Positions 37,990 through 47,173 of a stretch of 64,000 nt of DNA are shown here, piece after piece. The DNA is from Gammaproteobacteria bacterium. GTDB taxonomy: Bacteria > Pseudomonadota > Gammaproteobacteria > DSM-16500. The stretch lies in contig JARLJO010000022.1 in assembly GCA_031291175.1 (NCBI GenBank), positions 30,786 through 94,785 on the forward strand, in the 5' to 3' direction. The stretch's first letter is position 1, and every line of letters begins with the position of its first letter. The notes under the pieces are model-generated. The model made no database searches, was not told the origin of the DNA, and was given only the letters and a program-made list of their open reading frames with translations. Both the position numbers and the translations under genes were made by a program.

Positions 37990-39405
37990 ATGAAAGGTTT
38001 TTTTAGAGCGGCGGCGATTGCCATTGTGTTAGGCGTGAGTGTCAATTCCATGGCCGACACAGATCCCAATCCTTCTATTCAGTACTACCATGATAAAGTG
38101 ACCCTCGAAAAACTCCAACAAGCCGAAGCTGCGATGCAAAACAAAGATTACGGCGTTGCTTTTGAACTTTATAAAGCTTTGGCTCAACAAGGCCAGGCGA
38201 TTGCGCAATATCAGTTGGGGTATCTCTATCAAAAAGGCTTAGGCACCCCAGAAGATAATCATATGGCGGTCGCATGGTATATGAAAGCCAGCAAACAAGG
38301 TTCACCTTATGCGCAATATGCTTTAGGTATTATGTATTACAACGGTATGACTGTGTCACAAGCAACAGAACAAGCCATCTCTTTATTTAAACAAGCCGCT
38401 GTCAGCAATTTTGCACCTGCACAATATATGCTAGGTGTCGCGTACTCTACGGGCTTTGGAGTGACACAAGATTTTTCGTTGGCTCGTTTCTGGTATGACA
38501 AAGCGGCTATGCAAGGCATGGCGAAAGCCCAGTATAATTTAGGATTATTGTATTACAGCGGCGAGCCTAGTATCGCTCGTGATCCTGCGCGAGCTTTTGC
38601 CATGTTTACCGCTGCTGCACAACAAGGTTTACCGCAAGCTGAGTCTATGCTCGGCTTGATGTATACTTTTGGCGAAGGCGTGCAACTGGATAAAGCAAAA
38701 GCGCTAACTTGGTTTACGGCAGCGGCCCAGCAAGGGTTGCCTGTCGCAGAATATAATTTAGGCGTGCTGTATTACAATGGTTGGGGCACACCGCCAAACT
38801 TAAAAGTGGCAATGGATTGGATCAATAAAGCCGCCGCCGAAAATTTCCCTAGAGCGCAATATTTTCTGGGTTACCTGGCTTCTAATGGTATTGGTATGCC
38901 AAAGAGTGACCAAATCGCAATGGATCAATACCTGAAGGCAGCAGAACAAGGCTTTCCTGAAGCGGAATTTGCAGTGGCTTATCTCTATCATAATGGACAA
39001 GGCACACCACAAGATGATACTAAGGCTTTTTCCTGGTACCAGGTTGCAGCCAAGCATGGCTTAGCGAAAGCGCAATACATGCTGGGTTCTTTCTATCAAA
39101 AAGGGTTGGGCGTGCCAGCAGATCCACAGATGGCAGCGATGTGGTATATCAAGGCCGCCGAGCAAGGTATGGATAATGCACAATTATTATTAGGCGCCAT
39201 GTACGCAGAAGGCCAAGGGGTAGCAATTGATAATAAATCGGCTTATGTGTGGCTGGATCTCGCATCCACCTCAAGCGATCCTCAAATTCGTGACACAGCC
39301 ATCAAATACCGCGATACTGTAGCAAAATTAATGAAGCCAAATGAAATTAGCGCTGCAAAACAGTTGGCACAAATGTATTACAGCAAGTACGCTACGCAGT
39401 TGTAA
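37990..39405 (+). CDS. Secreted Sel1-repeat protein
   Basis: A 471-residue protein with a cleavable signal peptide (MKGFFRAAAIAIVLGVSVNS, cut near MADT) and ten Sel1 repeats of about 36 residues. Repeat cores are A-Q-Y-x-L-G-x-x-Y-x-x-G-x-G, for example AQYQLGYLYQKGLG and AEYNLGVLYYNGWG. The Sel1 fold is a TPR-like solenoid for protein binding; in Legionella, secreted Sel1 proteins such as LpnE and EnhC help entry and intracellular growth. Periplasmic or exported location is likely. GGGAG precedes the ATG. It probably follows rocD in one transcript, though function is unrelated. Confidence 0.92.
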   Translation: MKGFFRAAAIAIVLGVSVNSMADTDPNPSIQYYHDKVTLEKLQQAEAAMQNKDYGVAFELYKALAQQGQAIAQYQLGYLYQKGLGTPEDNHMAVAWYMKASKQGSPYAQYALGIMYYNGMTVSQATEQAISLFKQAAVSNFAPAQYMLGVAYSTGFGVTQDFSLARFWYDKAAMQGMAKAQYNLGLLYYSGEPSIARDPARAFAMFTAAAQQGLPQAESMLGLMYTFGEGVQLDKAKALTWFTAAAQQGLPVAEYNLGVLYYNGWGTPPNLKVAMDWINKAAAENFPRAQYFLGYLASNGIGMPKSDQIAMDQYLKAAEQGFPEAEFAVAYLYHNGQGTPQDDTKAFSWYQVAAKHGLAKAQYMLGSFYQKGLGVPADPQMAAMWYIKAAEQGMDNAQLLLGAMYAEGQGVAIDNKSAYVWLDLASTSSDPQIRDTAIKYRDTVAKLMKPNEISAAKQLAQMYYSKYATQL

Positions 39406-39429
39406 CAGGCAATGACTTTAATTGTGGTT

Positions 39430-39445
39430 CTCCCCTAACGGGGAG
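39430..39445. terminator. Short GC-rich hairpin between the Sel1 gene and the sugar transporter
   Basis: CTCCCC (39430-39435) pairs with GGGGAG (39440-39445) around TAAC. No T-run follows, so termination would be weak. Confidence 0.4.
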
Positions 39446-39470
39446 GCTGCTTAAAAAATAGCAGGTATCA

Positions 39471-40877
39471 ATGCAAAACGATAACAAGCAAAACAAACTT
39501 ATTCTCTGGATTGCAGGTTTAGTGAGTGTGGGTGGGATTTTGTATGGCTATGACATGGGTGTTATTTCTGGCGCATTATTATTTATAAAAGACGCCATTC
39601 CCATGACAGATACCCAGGTAGGCTTGATTGTAGGGGCCGTATTAGGTGGTGGTTTGTTTGGTACGCTTTTAGCTGGCCCCTTGGGGGATTGGTATGGAAG
39701 GCGTTTCTTGATTGCAGCGTCAGCTATTATTTTCATTATTGGCATCGCCTTGGTCTTGTTTGCGAATACGTTTTTGCTGATGTTCAGTGCTCGATTATTC
39801 TTGGGCGTTGGCGTTGGGATGGTGGCTGTTGCTGTTCCGCTCTATGTTGCTGAGATTGTCCCGAGCAAAGATCGCGGCAAGTTCATTACTTTCTTTCAGT
39901 TGCTTCTCACTTTCGGCATTGTGTTGGCGTATGTTGTCGATCTTATTTTTACGCCCACCGGTAATTGGCGCGCCATGTTTGCCGTTATTTTAATTCCGGC
40001 GTTTATTTTATTATTTGGTATTTTACGGTTGCCCGAAACACCGCGCTGGTTAATGGCAAATAATCAGGCAGAAAAAGCACGAAAGATTTTAGCGCTCATT
40101 CGTAATCATGAATCTGAAGTCGAAGAAGACATGCGCGCGATTGAGGCCAGTCTGCACAAGGTTCAAGGTTCATGGCAGGAATTTTTTTCACATCAATTCT
40201 GGGGGCCTTGCATTATTGCCGTGTTGGTAGCTGTTTTTAATCAGCTCACTGGTATTAATTCATTTCTGCAATATGCACCACTCATCTTGAAAGACGCGGG
40301 CATGAGTTCTAACTTTGTGACGATGGTGGGCTCCGTTGGCATAGGTTTGCTGAATTTTGTCTTTACGATTGTAGCGATTACTTTGATTGATACGTTAGGT
40401 CGCCGACCATTGCTGCTGATAGGTGTGTTTGGCGTCATGGCATCTGAGATTTATTTAGGTGCAATTAGTTATTTTCTCCCTGTGTCGCCCCATGTTGGTA
40501 CGTTAGCTCTGATTGGGCTCTTCTTTTTCATTATGTTTTTTGCGATTGGACCGGGTGTTGTGGTTTGGCTTGCTATCTCTGAGCTTTTCCCAACGCGGGT
40601 GCGAGGAAAAGGGATTGCGATATGTTTATTCTTTAATTCTTTAGCAGCGACGGCTTTATCAGTTTATTTTCTGCCAATAGTGAAATACCTTGGTATGGGT
40701 CAAACTTATTGGGCTTTTGCATTCTTATCGGCTTGTTATTTTTTAATTGTGCTTTATTTACTGCCGGAGACCAAAGCACGCTCTTTAGAAGAAATTCAGC
40801 AGAATTTTGAAGACAAGCGTAACGACAAACTCAATAAAAAATTACATCTTGAAAATAGGCAATGTGAGAAAGCGTAA
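39471..40877 (+). CDS. MFS sugar-proton symporter
   Basis: A 468-residue, twelve-helix permease of the sugar porter family (GalP/XylE/AraE-like). Signatures are GYDMGVISGALLFI in helix 1, the GDWYGRR loop after helix 2, RLFLGVGVGMVAVAVPLYVAE, PETPRWLMANNQ, DTLGRRPLL in the second half and the C-terminal PETKARSLEEIQ. It would import a pentose or hexose with protons across the inner membrane. No sugar kinase or isomerase lies nearby to indicate the substrate. Downstream of the Sel1 gene and convergent with an XRE-like gene. Confidence 0.92.
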   Translation: MQNDNKQNKLILWIAGLVSVGGILYGYDMGVISGALLFIKDAIPMTDTQVGLIVGAVLGGGLFGTLLAGPLGDWYGRRFLIAASAIIFIIGIALVLFANTFLLMFSARLFLGVGVGMVAVAVPLYVAEIVPSKDRGKFITFFQLLLTFGIVLAYVVDLIFTPTGNWRAMFAVILIPAFILLFGILRLPETPRWLMANNQAEKARKILALIRNHESEVEEDMRAIEASLHKVQGSWQEFFSHQFWGPCIIAVLVAVFNQLTGINSFLQYAPLILKDAGMSSNFVTMVGSVGIGLLNFVFTIVAITLIDTLGRRPLLLIGVFGVMASEIYLGAISYFLPVSPHVGTLALIGLFFFIMFFAIGPGVVVWLAISELFPTRVRGKGIAICLFFNSLAATALSVYFLPIVKYLGMGQTYWAFAFLSACYFLIVLYLLPETKARSLEEIQQNFEDKRNDKLNKKLHLENRQCEKA

Positions 40878-40943
40878 AATCAATTTTATTCCTGAAGACT
40901 ATTTTTTGATTTATTCAGCAAAGCCGTAGGAGCATGAGACACA

Positions 40944-40965
40944 CCTCCCTTTGAAAAAAGGGAGG
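40944..40965. terminator. Hairpin between convergent genes
   Basis: A 9-bp stem (CCTCCCTTT, 40944-40952, with AAAGGGAGG, 40957-40965) and a 4-base loop, between the stop of the transporter and that of the XRE-like gene. Without a T-run on either side it may work through Rho or as a 3' protective structure. Confidence 0.45.
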
Positions 40966-40988
40966 AGGGCTAAAAACAGACTAATAGA

Positions 40989-41225
40989 TTACTTCTTTTT
41001 TTCGCCAAGTAGCCAGGTAGGTTCCACTTCCAGTTCCGTCGCAATTCGTTGCAATAACTCATCATCAGGAACCATGTGTCCTTCAAGCATGCTATTAGCC
41101 TGAGGCTTAGGAATATCCAGCATCTTACTAAAGGCCGCGGCTCTTTCGCGCGTGGCAATAGGGACGTCTAAATCATCTAATGCTTTATTTAATTGTTCTG
41201 CAAAATGTTTCGCTAGCTGCTGCAC
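40989..41225 (-). CDS. Small helix-turn-helix (XRE-like) protein
   Basis: A 78-residue single-domain DNA-binding protein. The HTH is recognisable as AAAFSKMLDIPKPQANSMLEG followed by PDDELLQRIATELEVEPTWL and an LGEKKK end, the usual XRE ending in W-L-L-G. GTG 41225 has GGAGAG 6 bases upstream; a TTG six codons earlier has no site. Such proteins are typically autoregulatory repressors or antitoxins. No toxin-like partner is adjacent, so the target is unknown. Confidence 0.7.
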   Translation of the reverse strand: MQQLAKHFAEQLNKALDDLDVPIATRERAAAFSKMLDIPKPQANSMLEGHMVPDDELLQRIATELEVEPTWLLGEKKK

Positions 41226-41342
41226 AAAGTCTCTCCATGACAATTTATAATAACGAGTATACTGATCTAACGGATGAGGTCAATGGGGCGTAATACTAAA
41301 CTCTATTGGTGGAAGGGGAAATGACTGGGGCCCTGTCAGAGT

Positions 41343-41415
41343 ATGTTCTATTTTTTCGTGCTCGCTAGCTTCGCGCATAAAAATAGAACATTCACTTCAA
41401 CTTCGTTGAAGTGAA
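41343..41415. repeat. Two tandem perfect inverted repeats, possible structured RNA
   Basis: The first is a 13-bp stem, 41343-41355 with 41379-41391, enclosing a GC-rich loop of 23 bases. It is followed, sharing one base, by an 11-bp stem (41391-41401 with 41405-41415) with a TTC loop. They occupy the 390-base gene-free region 41226-41635 between the XRE-like gene and folD; the rest holds the dispersed repeat at 41466. An 11-base word (GAACATTCACT) recurs at about 41386 and 41533. Confidence 0.65.
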
Positions 41416-41465
41416 AAGAGCCTTTACAAAGAACATTTTTACATTAGCGCATTGCACAAAGATTA

Positions 41466-41513
41466 GTAGCACGGACTAAGACCCCCACGTTTTTTGTGGG
41501 GGTTGTGTCCGCG
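41466..41513 (+). repeat. Dispersed palindrome, diverged copy E
   Basis: Shares the outer arms of the repeat at 51827 (GTAGC-CGGACTAAG on the left, TGTGTCCGCG on the right), but the inner GGCC arms are replaced by an 8-bp stem ACCCCCAC/GTGGGGGT with a T-rich loop. The whole folds into one hairpin. Confidence 0.65.
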
Positions 41514-41635
41514 AACCCCTGCTAAATCACAGAACATTCACTCGGCACATACGAATCAAAAATCCCCACCGTAATCATTAAAGCCCACTGATGTCACATT
41601 TTTGTCGCATAGCTATAAAGTAATGCTGGGTATCG

Positions 41636-42505
41636 TTAATATATTCCTGCTGCGGCGTCTTTCGCTTGCGCCGCAATTAAGGTGTTCTTGAGTAACGTAG
41701 CAACTGTCATAGGACCAACACCACCCGGTACAGGTGTAATCCACGCTGCTCTCTCTGACGCTGCCTGAAATTCCACATCACCCGCCAGTTTGCCATCCGC
41801 TAGTCTTGTGATGCCAATATCAATCACTGTCGCTCCAGGCTTTATCCAGTTGCCTTTAATAATGCCTGGGCTACCCACTGCTGAAACCAATATATCTGCC
41901 TTTTTCACGTGCTCTTCAATATTTTCTGTCAAGCGATGGCACACTGTAATAGTGCAACCAGCAGAAAGTAACTCTAACGCCATGGGTAAACCAACAATAT
42001 TAGATGCCCCAATGACAACCGCCTCTCGGCCTTTGTAAACGGTTTGTATGCTATCAAGCAATGTCATGACACCGTAAGGCGTACAAGGGCGTAGCAACGG
42101 CCTACGTTGCGCCAGACGACCCAGATTATAAGGATGAAAGCCGTCAACATCTTTGTTAGGGTCGATGTGTTCTATTACATTGTCACTGTCAATGTGAGAG
42201 GGGAGAGGAAGCTGCACCAATATTCCATCAATGCTCGCGTCTTGATTCAGTGTTTGAATTAAAGTATTCAGTTCATCTTGAGTTGTCGCCGCCGGAAGCT
42301 GGTGATAAACCGACTTAAATCCGACTTCCTCGCAAGCTTGACGCTTGTTTCGTACGTAAATTTCCGAGGCAGGATCATCACCTACCAAAATAACAGCAAG
42401 TCCCGGTTGGCGAATATCTTGCTTATTTCTTGCCATAATTTTGTCCGCAATTTCCTTGCGAAGCGTGGTTGCAATTGCTTTGCCGTCGATTATTTGAGCT
42501 ACCAT
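41636..42505 (-). CDS. folD: Bifunctional methylene-THF dehydrogenase / methenyl-THF cyclohydrolase
   Basis: A 289-residue cytoplasmic enzyme interconverting 5,10-methylene-, methenyl- and 10-formyl-tetrahydrofolate with NADP. Signatures are [21 protein letters not shown], the catalytic Tyr and Lys in [38 protein letters not shown], the NADP motif [18 protein letters not shown] and [15 protein letters not shown] at the C-terminus. Length is standard. It is divergent from the tRNA cluster, and its upstream side faces a 160-base spacer. Confidence 0.96.
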   Translation of the reverse strand: MVAQIIDGKAIATTLRKEIADKIMARNKQDIRQPGLAVILVGDDPASEIYVRNKRQACEEVGFKSVYHQLPAATTQDELNTLIQTLNQDASIDGILVQLPLPSHIDSDNVIEHIDPNKDVDGFHPYNLGRLAQRRPLLRPCTPYGVMTLLDSIQTVYKGREAVVIGASNIVGLPMALELLSAGCTITVCHRLTENIEEHVKKADILVSAVGSPGIIKGNWIKPGATVIDIGITRLADGKLAGDVEFQAASERAAWITPVPGGVGPMTVATLLKNTLIAAQAKDAAAGIY

Positions 42506-42668
42506 AGAGTGTTAACCAAAAAGTTGAGTCATAAATATTTGAATTATACAATAAATTCTCACCTATAACGGGATAAATAAAGCTGCAAATTTCGCATTTT
42601 AAGAATTGACGAAAGCCCAAACGCCGAGTATTATGCCAACCCATCGCATCAGTGATGATCGATAGGAA

Positions 42669-42745
42669 CGGGGTATAGCGCAGTCTGGTAGCGCGCCTGC
42701 TTTGGGAGCAGGATGTCGGGGGTTCGAATCCCTCTACCCCGACCA
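42669..42745 (+). tRNA. tRNA-Pro (anticodon TGG)
   Basis: A 77-base cloverleaf with encoded CCA. The acceptor is CGGGGTA/TACCCCG, the anticodon stem CTGCT/AGCAG-like around TGG, and the T arm has GTTCGAATC. First gene of a four-tRNA run. Confidence 0.95.
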
Positions 42746-42756
42746 ATATTTGATAT

Positions 42757-42833
42757 GCGCCTGTAGCTCATCCGGATAGAGCATCGCCCTTCTAAGGCGA
42801 GGGTAACAGGTTCGAGTCCTGTCAGGCGCGCCA
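42757..42833 (+). tRNA. tRNA-Arg (anticodon TCT)
   Basis: A 77-base cloverleaf with encoded CCA. Acceptor GCGCCTG/CAGGCGC, anticodon stem TCGCC/GGCGA with loop CTTCTAA, T arm GTTCGAGTC. Reads AGA codons. It begins 11 bases after tRNA-Pro. Confidence 0.95.
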
Positions 42834-42879
42834 TTCTAAAGTGAGCCGTCTTACAGTTTAGACTCTCAGTTATGCAATG

Positions 42880-42955
42880 GTGGATGTAGCTCAGTTGGTA
42901 GAGCCCCGGATTGTGATTCCGGTTGTCGCGGGTTCGAGCCCCGTCATTCACCCCA
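42880..42955 (+). tRNA. tRNA-His (anticodon GTG)
   Basis: A 76-base tRNA with the histidine-specific extra 5' G (42880) opposite C73, acceptor GTGGATG/CATTCAC, anticodon loop TTGTGAT and encoded CCA. Confidence 0.95.
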
Positions 42956-43044
42956 CTTTTAAGCAAGGAAGACTCTAGGTACAGAAGCCATTTCTTATCC
43001 TTTAGAGAGTAACAAATCTTCCTAGCTCAGAAAGCGTTTCGAAA

Positions 43045-43120
43045 GGGCCGTTAGCTCAGTTGGTAGAGCAGTTGACTCTTAATCAATAGGTCGTTGGTTC
43101 GATCCCAACACGGCCCACCA
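43045..43120 (+). tRNA. tRNA-Lys (anticodon CTT), likely integration target
   Basis: A 76-base cloverleaf with encoded CCA, acceptor GGGCCGT/CACGGCC-like pairing and anticodon loop CTCTTAA. Its last 39 bases (43082-43120) recur with two mismatches at 54635-54673, as for an attachment site. Confidence 0.95.
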
Positions 43121-43216
43121 TTTTATTAATAACTTATCTTGTACCAATAAAATGCTCAAAAAAAACAGCCAATTCCATTCTCATCAAATTAGCTCTAAAC
43201 AACCGAGTAGAAGGCC

Positions 43217-44206
43217 ATGCCTAAAGATATTCTGGTCACGGACGTAGATAATTGCGCACATATTGCTAACAGAAAAATCGAACGCGACGTTTTTTTATCG
43301 CCAGTCGTGCCGCAGTTTATTGCGCCAGAGATGCTCGAGTTTGCAAAACAAGAAACAATCTGTGGTTATTATCTTATAACACATAGAAGTATAGGCACGT
43401 ATGCTAACGTTCTTGCAAAACAAGTTTACCATATTGAATACATCCAAAATTACATCCGGCAAGAGCTCGCCAAAGATCCTGAACTCAAGGCGGCTAAAAA
43501 TGATAAGGATTTCAAAACATTTCCTGATACAAGAAATAGCGATATAGATGATGTTTTTTTATGTCGATTCATTGACAATTTTACTAAAGCAACTGGAAAG
43601 CCTTGTTTTAGCGTTTCAACACCTGATGATGCTTTACATTCGCAGTGTGGTGCCTCCTATCAGAAGCTTCTCAAGCCTTACGAAATAGCCTCGCTTAAAA
43701 GCAAGAAAAGAACGACAAAAAAAGATTCAAAAAGCGGAGCAGAGTTTACTTGGACAAGCTATGCTTTTGCTTCTGTCGCGAATTACCCGCTTGCGAAGGG
43801 CATCGATTTAAACTTCAAGAATCTTCAATTATTGCAAGTTATTGCAGATGCTATTGCTAACAATCCCGACGAAGATTTGGTGTTGCATGTGTGCGATGAT
43901 AAATCCGATATTATAAAAAATTATCTAACATTGTTACCAGCAGCGATTGATCACCGCGTTAAACTTGAATTTTATGAATACGATGCTTTTGATATAGAGA
44001 AGCCGGCGAAAATGATTCATCGAGGTTCTATTCAGGGTGCAAAACCAAGAGTAACAGTTTCTGTTTCTGCTTCTGATTCTAGTAGTCATTATGGTGCTAC
44101 TTCTTCTGCGTTATATCACGCTGCGGCAGCTTCATCGCAAACAGGTGAGGCACAAGCGAAATCTGCAATAGTAGAAAATCGTATGGCGCATGTGACGAAT
44201 CCTTAA
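43217..44206 (+). CDS. HAD-like domain protein, candidate effector
   Basis: A 329-residue soluble protein without a match that I can name. The order of motifs resembles a haloacid-dehalogenase phosphatase: ILVTDVDNCAH near the N-terminus gives Asp9-x-Asp11 (motif I), YLITHRS gives Thr55 (motif II), and LHVCDDKSD gives Asp227/Asp228 (motif IV). HAD enzymes use such residues to hydrolyse phosphate esters. The last 55 residues are Ser/Ala-rich and disordered. Lys-rich stretch KSKKRTTKKDSKSG sits at about 160-173. First gene inside the tRNA-Lys junction. The assignment rests on motifs only. Confidence 0.6.
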   Translation: MPKDILVTDVDNCAHIANRKIERDVFLSPVVPQFIAPEMLEFAKQETICGYYLITHRSIGTYANVLAKQVYHIEYIQNYIRQELAKDPELKAAKNDKDFKTFPDTRNSDIDDVFLCRFIDNFTKATGKPCFSVSTPDDALHSQCGASYQKLLKPYEIASLKSKKRTTKKDSKSGAEFTWTSYAFASVANYPLAKGIDLNFKNLQLLQVIADAIANNPDEDLVLHVCDDKSDIIKNYLTLLPAAIDHRVKLEFYEYDAFDIEKPAKMIHRGSIQGAKPRVTVSVSASDSSSHYGATSSALYHAAAASSQTGEAQAKSAIVENRMAHVTNP

Positions 44207-44515
44207 TTTCAGCTATAAATTAGTTTGTTACAAATATGGCTTAAAACAGCCATTTTCGTATAATTCTTGCCGAGCAGAGGGTTCATTTTAAGTTAAGATC
44301 GCCAATTCCTTAGTTAGTTTTTTATAGATTTTTTATCCTTTTCACCCACGGAAATTTCTAGCTCAGGATGACCAGGCTAGAACTTCGCGAGGTATGAGTT
44401 CCGCGATGATTGAAGGTAACGCAATCCAAAAATTTTCTAAATAGCAGTTGCTCCATGTGAACGCTTTGCTCATTGAATAATTTTTTTTAAAGCCTTATGA
44501 TCCCAAAGAAATGGA
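44207..44515. other. Intergenic region before the glycine-rich gene
   Basis: About 310 AT-rich bases. No supported gene, RNA or strong hairpin was found. Confidence 0.3.
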
Positions 44516-47173
44516 ATGGCGGATTTTCTCATGGACAAGTTCAAGTACTGCATTATTCTTCTTTTCGTCTCACAGTCTTTGTATGCCTTAACAACGCTCA
44601 ACGTCACAATAAGCTCAGATAATAATCCGGGCGGCATAGGAGAGATAGGCGACTTGAGGTATGCCTTGAATTCAATGAATCAAGGTTTGAACACGACGCC
44701 TGATGATTATGCGATTGTTTTTGCTTTTCCGATGACTATTCAGCTCAACGGTATTCTGCCGATTATTAACAACTCCTCAAATCCTGTGAATATCACCGTT
44801 GGCAATCCAGGCGCAACGAATACGGTCATCATTGACGGTAACAATGGCACTTACAGCGGATTTTTCATCCCAATGGGGAATGTGACGATCCAAAACATGA
44901 CTTTTCAAAACCTGAGCGCGAAAGGTGGCAATGGCGGAAGCGGAATTGCGGCTGGCGGCGGTGGTATGGGGGCCGGAGGAGCCATTTACGCACCTCAATC
45001 CTTTTTAAATGGCTCGAATCCTTCAGTCACCTTGATGAATGTATCAATAAACAACTGCTCTGCAGTAGGTGGAAATGGAGGAGGTTATTTAGGCCTTTCT
45101 TCTACAGGCAACGAGGGTGGCGGTGGTGGTGGCGGTTTTAGCGGAAACGGAGGCTCTATCATAACCACTGGAAGCACCGGGGGCGCTGGAGGGGGCGGTT
45201 TTGGTGGTGATGGTGGGGATGTCACTCTTTCTTCAGATTTGCTCGGCGGAGGAGGCGGTGGAGGTGGTGGCTTGGGATCTCGCGCTACCATAGGAACACT
45301 CACAAATCTGGGGAATGGAGGATCGGATCAGAGCTTCGGCCTCGATGGAAGCGGTTATGGCCTATCAATTACCGCGGGTTCAGGTGGCGGTGGTAATAGC
45401 GGAGGAAATAATGCGGGCGGCGGTGGTGGTGGAAACGCCATAGGAAGTTCAGGCGGCGGCGGAGGAGGAGGAAGCGCTGGATCGCCTGGAGCGTTGCCTC
45501 AAGGAAATATGGCACCACTCAGATATAGTGCCCTACCTATCAGAGGCAAACTACTGCAAAGCAAGGCAGTACATGTAAGTGCCGTACATTCCAAAGACAA
45601 GCCTAAAAACGTCACCCACGGAGGAAGCGCTGCACCTTCAGGAGGCAATGGGGGAGATGGTGCAGGAGCCGGTGGAGGCGGAATTGTCACAGCGAACATT
45701 ACAAATGGATTTGACGGACAAGCTGGGAGCGGTGGCTATGGCGGCGGCGGAGGTGGCGGTGCAGGCACTGGTGCTTATGATGCAGCTTATACTGTGCAAG
45801 GTGGGTCAGGAGGACTAGGTGGTGGTGGCGGAGGTGGTGGGGTTAACCAATCCGGTATGACGCCTGCGGAAGGCGGAAATTCTCTAGGCGGTGGAGGCGG
45901 CGGCGGAGGCGGACCTTCTAGTGGCTTTAATGCATTAGGTGGAAGTGATATAGGAAATCTCGGTGGCGGATCAGGAGGCATTGGCGCTAATACCTACGGT
46001 TTTGGGGGCGGAGGTGGAGGAGGAGGGAGTGGTCTCGGAGGCGCTATTTTTGTGGATAGCAATTTGAATTTCACCATACAGGCACTCTCGGGGATTCCAA
46101 CCATCTTCAACACAACAAACAATACGACTCAAGCAGGAACGCATGGAACTGGCGGCCCTGAAGGTTCAGACGGCTCAGATGGATCAGCATTGGGAAATAG
46201 TATTTTCCTGCGCACAGGAGCTTCTTTAACATTGCTGGCGCAAAATACGGGGGATCTTTTGACACTCGGTTCGCAAGTCGATTTTACTGACGATACGACT
46301 TTCGGTACAGAAGGAACCAATGTCAATGTTAAAGGAAATGGCACTGTTATTTATAACGGAACAACCAGTTATCAAGGGACCATCAGAGTCAGCGATGCGA
46401 ATTTCAAAGTGAATGGGCAGATCACTGGAGCATCTATTCTTGTCTGTAGAGATAATGTTAGCTCGCAAAGAGGTACGCTCAGTGGGACTGGGACCTTGAC
46501 CGGAAATACCTTTGTCAATTCAGGAACGATTTCTCCAGACACAGGAGGAACGCTCAACCTTGGCAGTTTGATTCTCAATTCAGCAAATTCAGGTGCTAGC
46601 TCTCTCGGAAGTCTTGTCCATATCGATATCAATTCCGGCGGCACATCTTCAGTTGCTGTTACTGGGACTGCTTCGCTGGCGGGTATCCTGGAAATCAACC
46701 TGAGCCCAGATGCCAGTGTTGGACAATATACCCTGCTCAGTTCATCTGGCATTACAGGTACCTTTGATTCCATCACATTTACGGGAAAAACGCCGAAGTA
46801 TTCGCTCTCCTATCTGCCGGCGGGAGCACCTACGTATGTGCAACTTAATTTCTTAGGTTACCCTTCGCCTCCACCACCACCTCCTACTCCACCTTCGCCG
46901 TCCGTTGATATACCTGCTACAGTCAATGGATTACCTATCTTGAACCCTGCCGTTGTTTGTTGTGGTAGACCTGTTATCCTGGGACCTTTGCCAGTACCGG
47001 GATCTGGTCCCACCACGTATACCGTCAGCAGCCAGACTGGTAATGTTACTTGTCAAATTGGGCAGACCCGGTCTCAAACCTATTTGAAGATGCATGGTAC
47101 AAGCGGTTCCTGCACTATTATTGGCACAAAAAACGGTGTCACCTCTAATCCTTTAACGGTATCAGTACCATGA
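44516..47173 (+). CDS. Glycine-rich autotransporter-like passenger protein without a barrel
   Basis: An exported protein of 885 residues. A signal peptide runs from MDKFKYCIILLFVSQSLYA (ATG 44531 may be the true start). Residues 25-135 look like a beta-helix start (DLRYALNSMNQG), about 135-510 are extremely Gly-rich with GGGGGG runs, and 525-780 are a beta-helix with GTLSGTGTLTGNTFVNSGTI, typical of autotransporter passengers. Instead of a beta-barrel there follows a Pro linker (784-797, PPPPPPTPPSP) and a small Cys-containing Ig-like domain. Its TGA overlaps the ATG of an outer-membrane barrel gene by four bases, implying coupled translation. Surface or adhesin role is inferred. Confidence 0.75.
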   Translation: MADFLMDKFKYCIILLFVSQSLYALTTLNVTISSDNNPGGIGEIGDLRYALNSMNQGLNTTPDDYAIVFAFPMTIQLNGILPIINNSSNPVNITVGNPGATNTVIIDGNNGTYSGFFIPMGNVTIQNMTFQNLSAKGGNGGSGIAAGGGGMGAGGAIYAPQSFLNGSNPSVTLMNVSINNCSAVGGNGGGYLGLSSTGNEGGGGGGGFSGNGGSIITTGSTGGAGGGGFGGDGGDVTLSSDLLGGGGGGGGGLGSRATIGTLTNLGNGGSDQSFGLDGSGYGLSITAGSGGGGNSGGNNAGGGGGGNAIGSSGGGGGGGSAGSPGALPQGNMAPLRYSALPIRGKLLQSKAVHVSAVHSKDKPKNVTHGGSAAPSGGNGGDGAGAGGGGIVTANITNGFDGQAGSGGYGGGGGGGAGTGAYDAAYTVQGGSGGLGGGGGGGGVNQSGMTPAEGGNSLGGGGGGGGGPSSGFNALGGSDIGNLGGGSGGIGANTYGFGGGGGGGGSGLGGAIFVDSNLNFTIQALSGIPTIFNTTNNTTQAGTHGTGGPEGSDGSDGSALGNSIFLRTGASLTLLAQNTGDLLTLGSQVDFTDDTTFGTEGTNVNVKGNGTVIYNGTTSYQGTIRVSDANFKVNGQITGASILVCRDNVSSQRGTLSGTGTLTGNTFVNSGTISPDTGGTLNLGSLILNSANSGASSLGSLVHIDINSGGTSSVAVTGTASLAGILEINLSPDASVGQYTLLSSSGITGTFDSITFTGKTPKYSLSYLPAGAPTYVQLNFLGYPSPPPPPPTPPSPSVDIPATVNGLPILNPAVVCCGRPVILGPLPVPGSGPTTYTVSSQTGNVTCQIGQTRSQTYLKMHGTSGSCTIIGTKNGVTSNPLTVSVP

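Noticed and set aside
42423..42966. Minus-strand reading frames across the Pro, Arg and His tRNAs (with words like GLEPVTLALEGR and GIRTPD)
   Set aside because: They are antisense to tRNA genes; such frames are well known spurious protein calls in databases.
45085..45981. Proline-rich minus-strand frames opposite the glycine-rich gene
   Set aside because: GGN codons read in reverse give proline runs; they have no ribosome-binding site and lie within a real gene.
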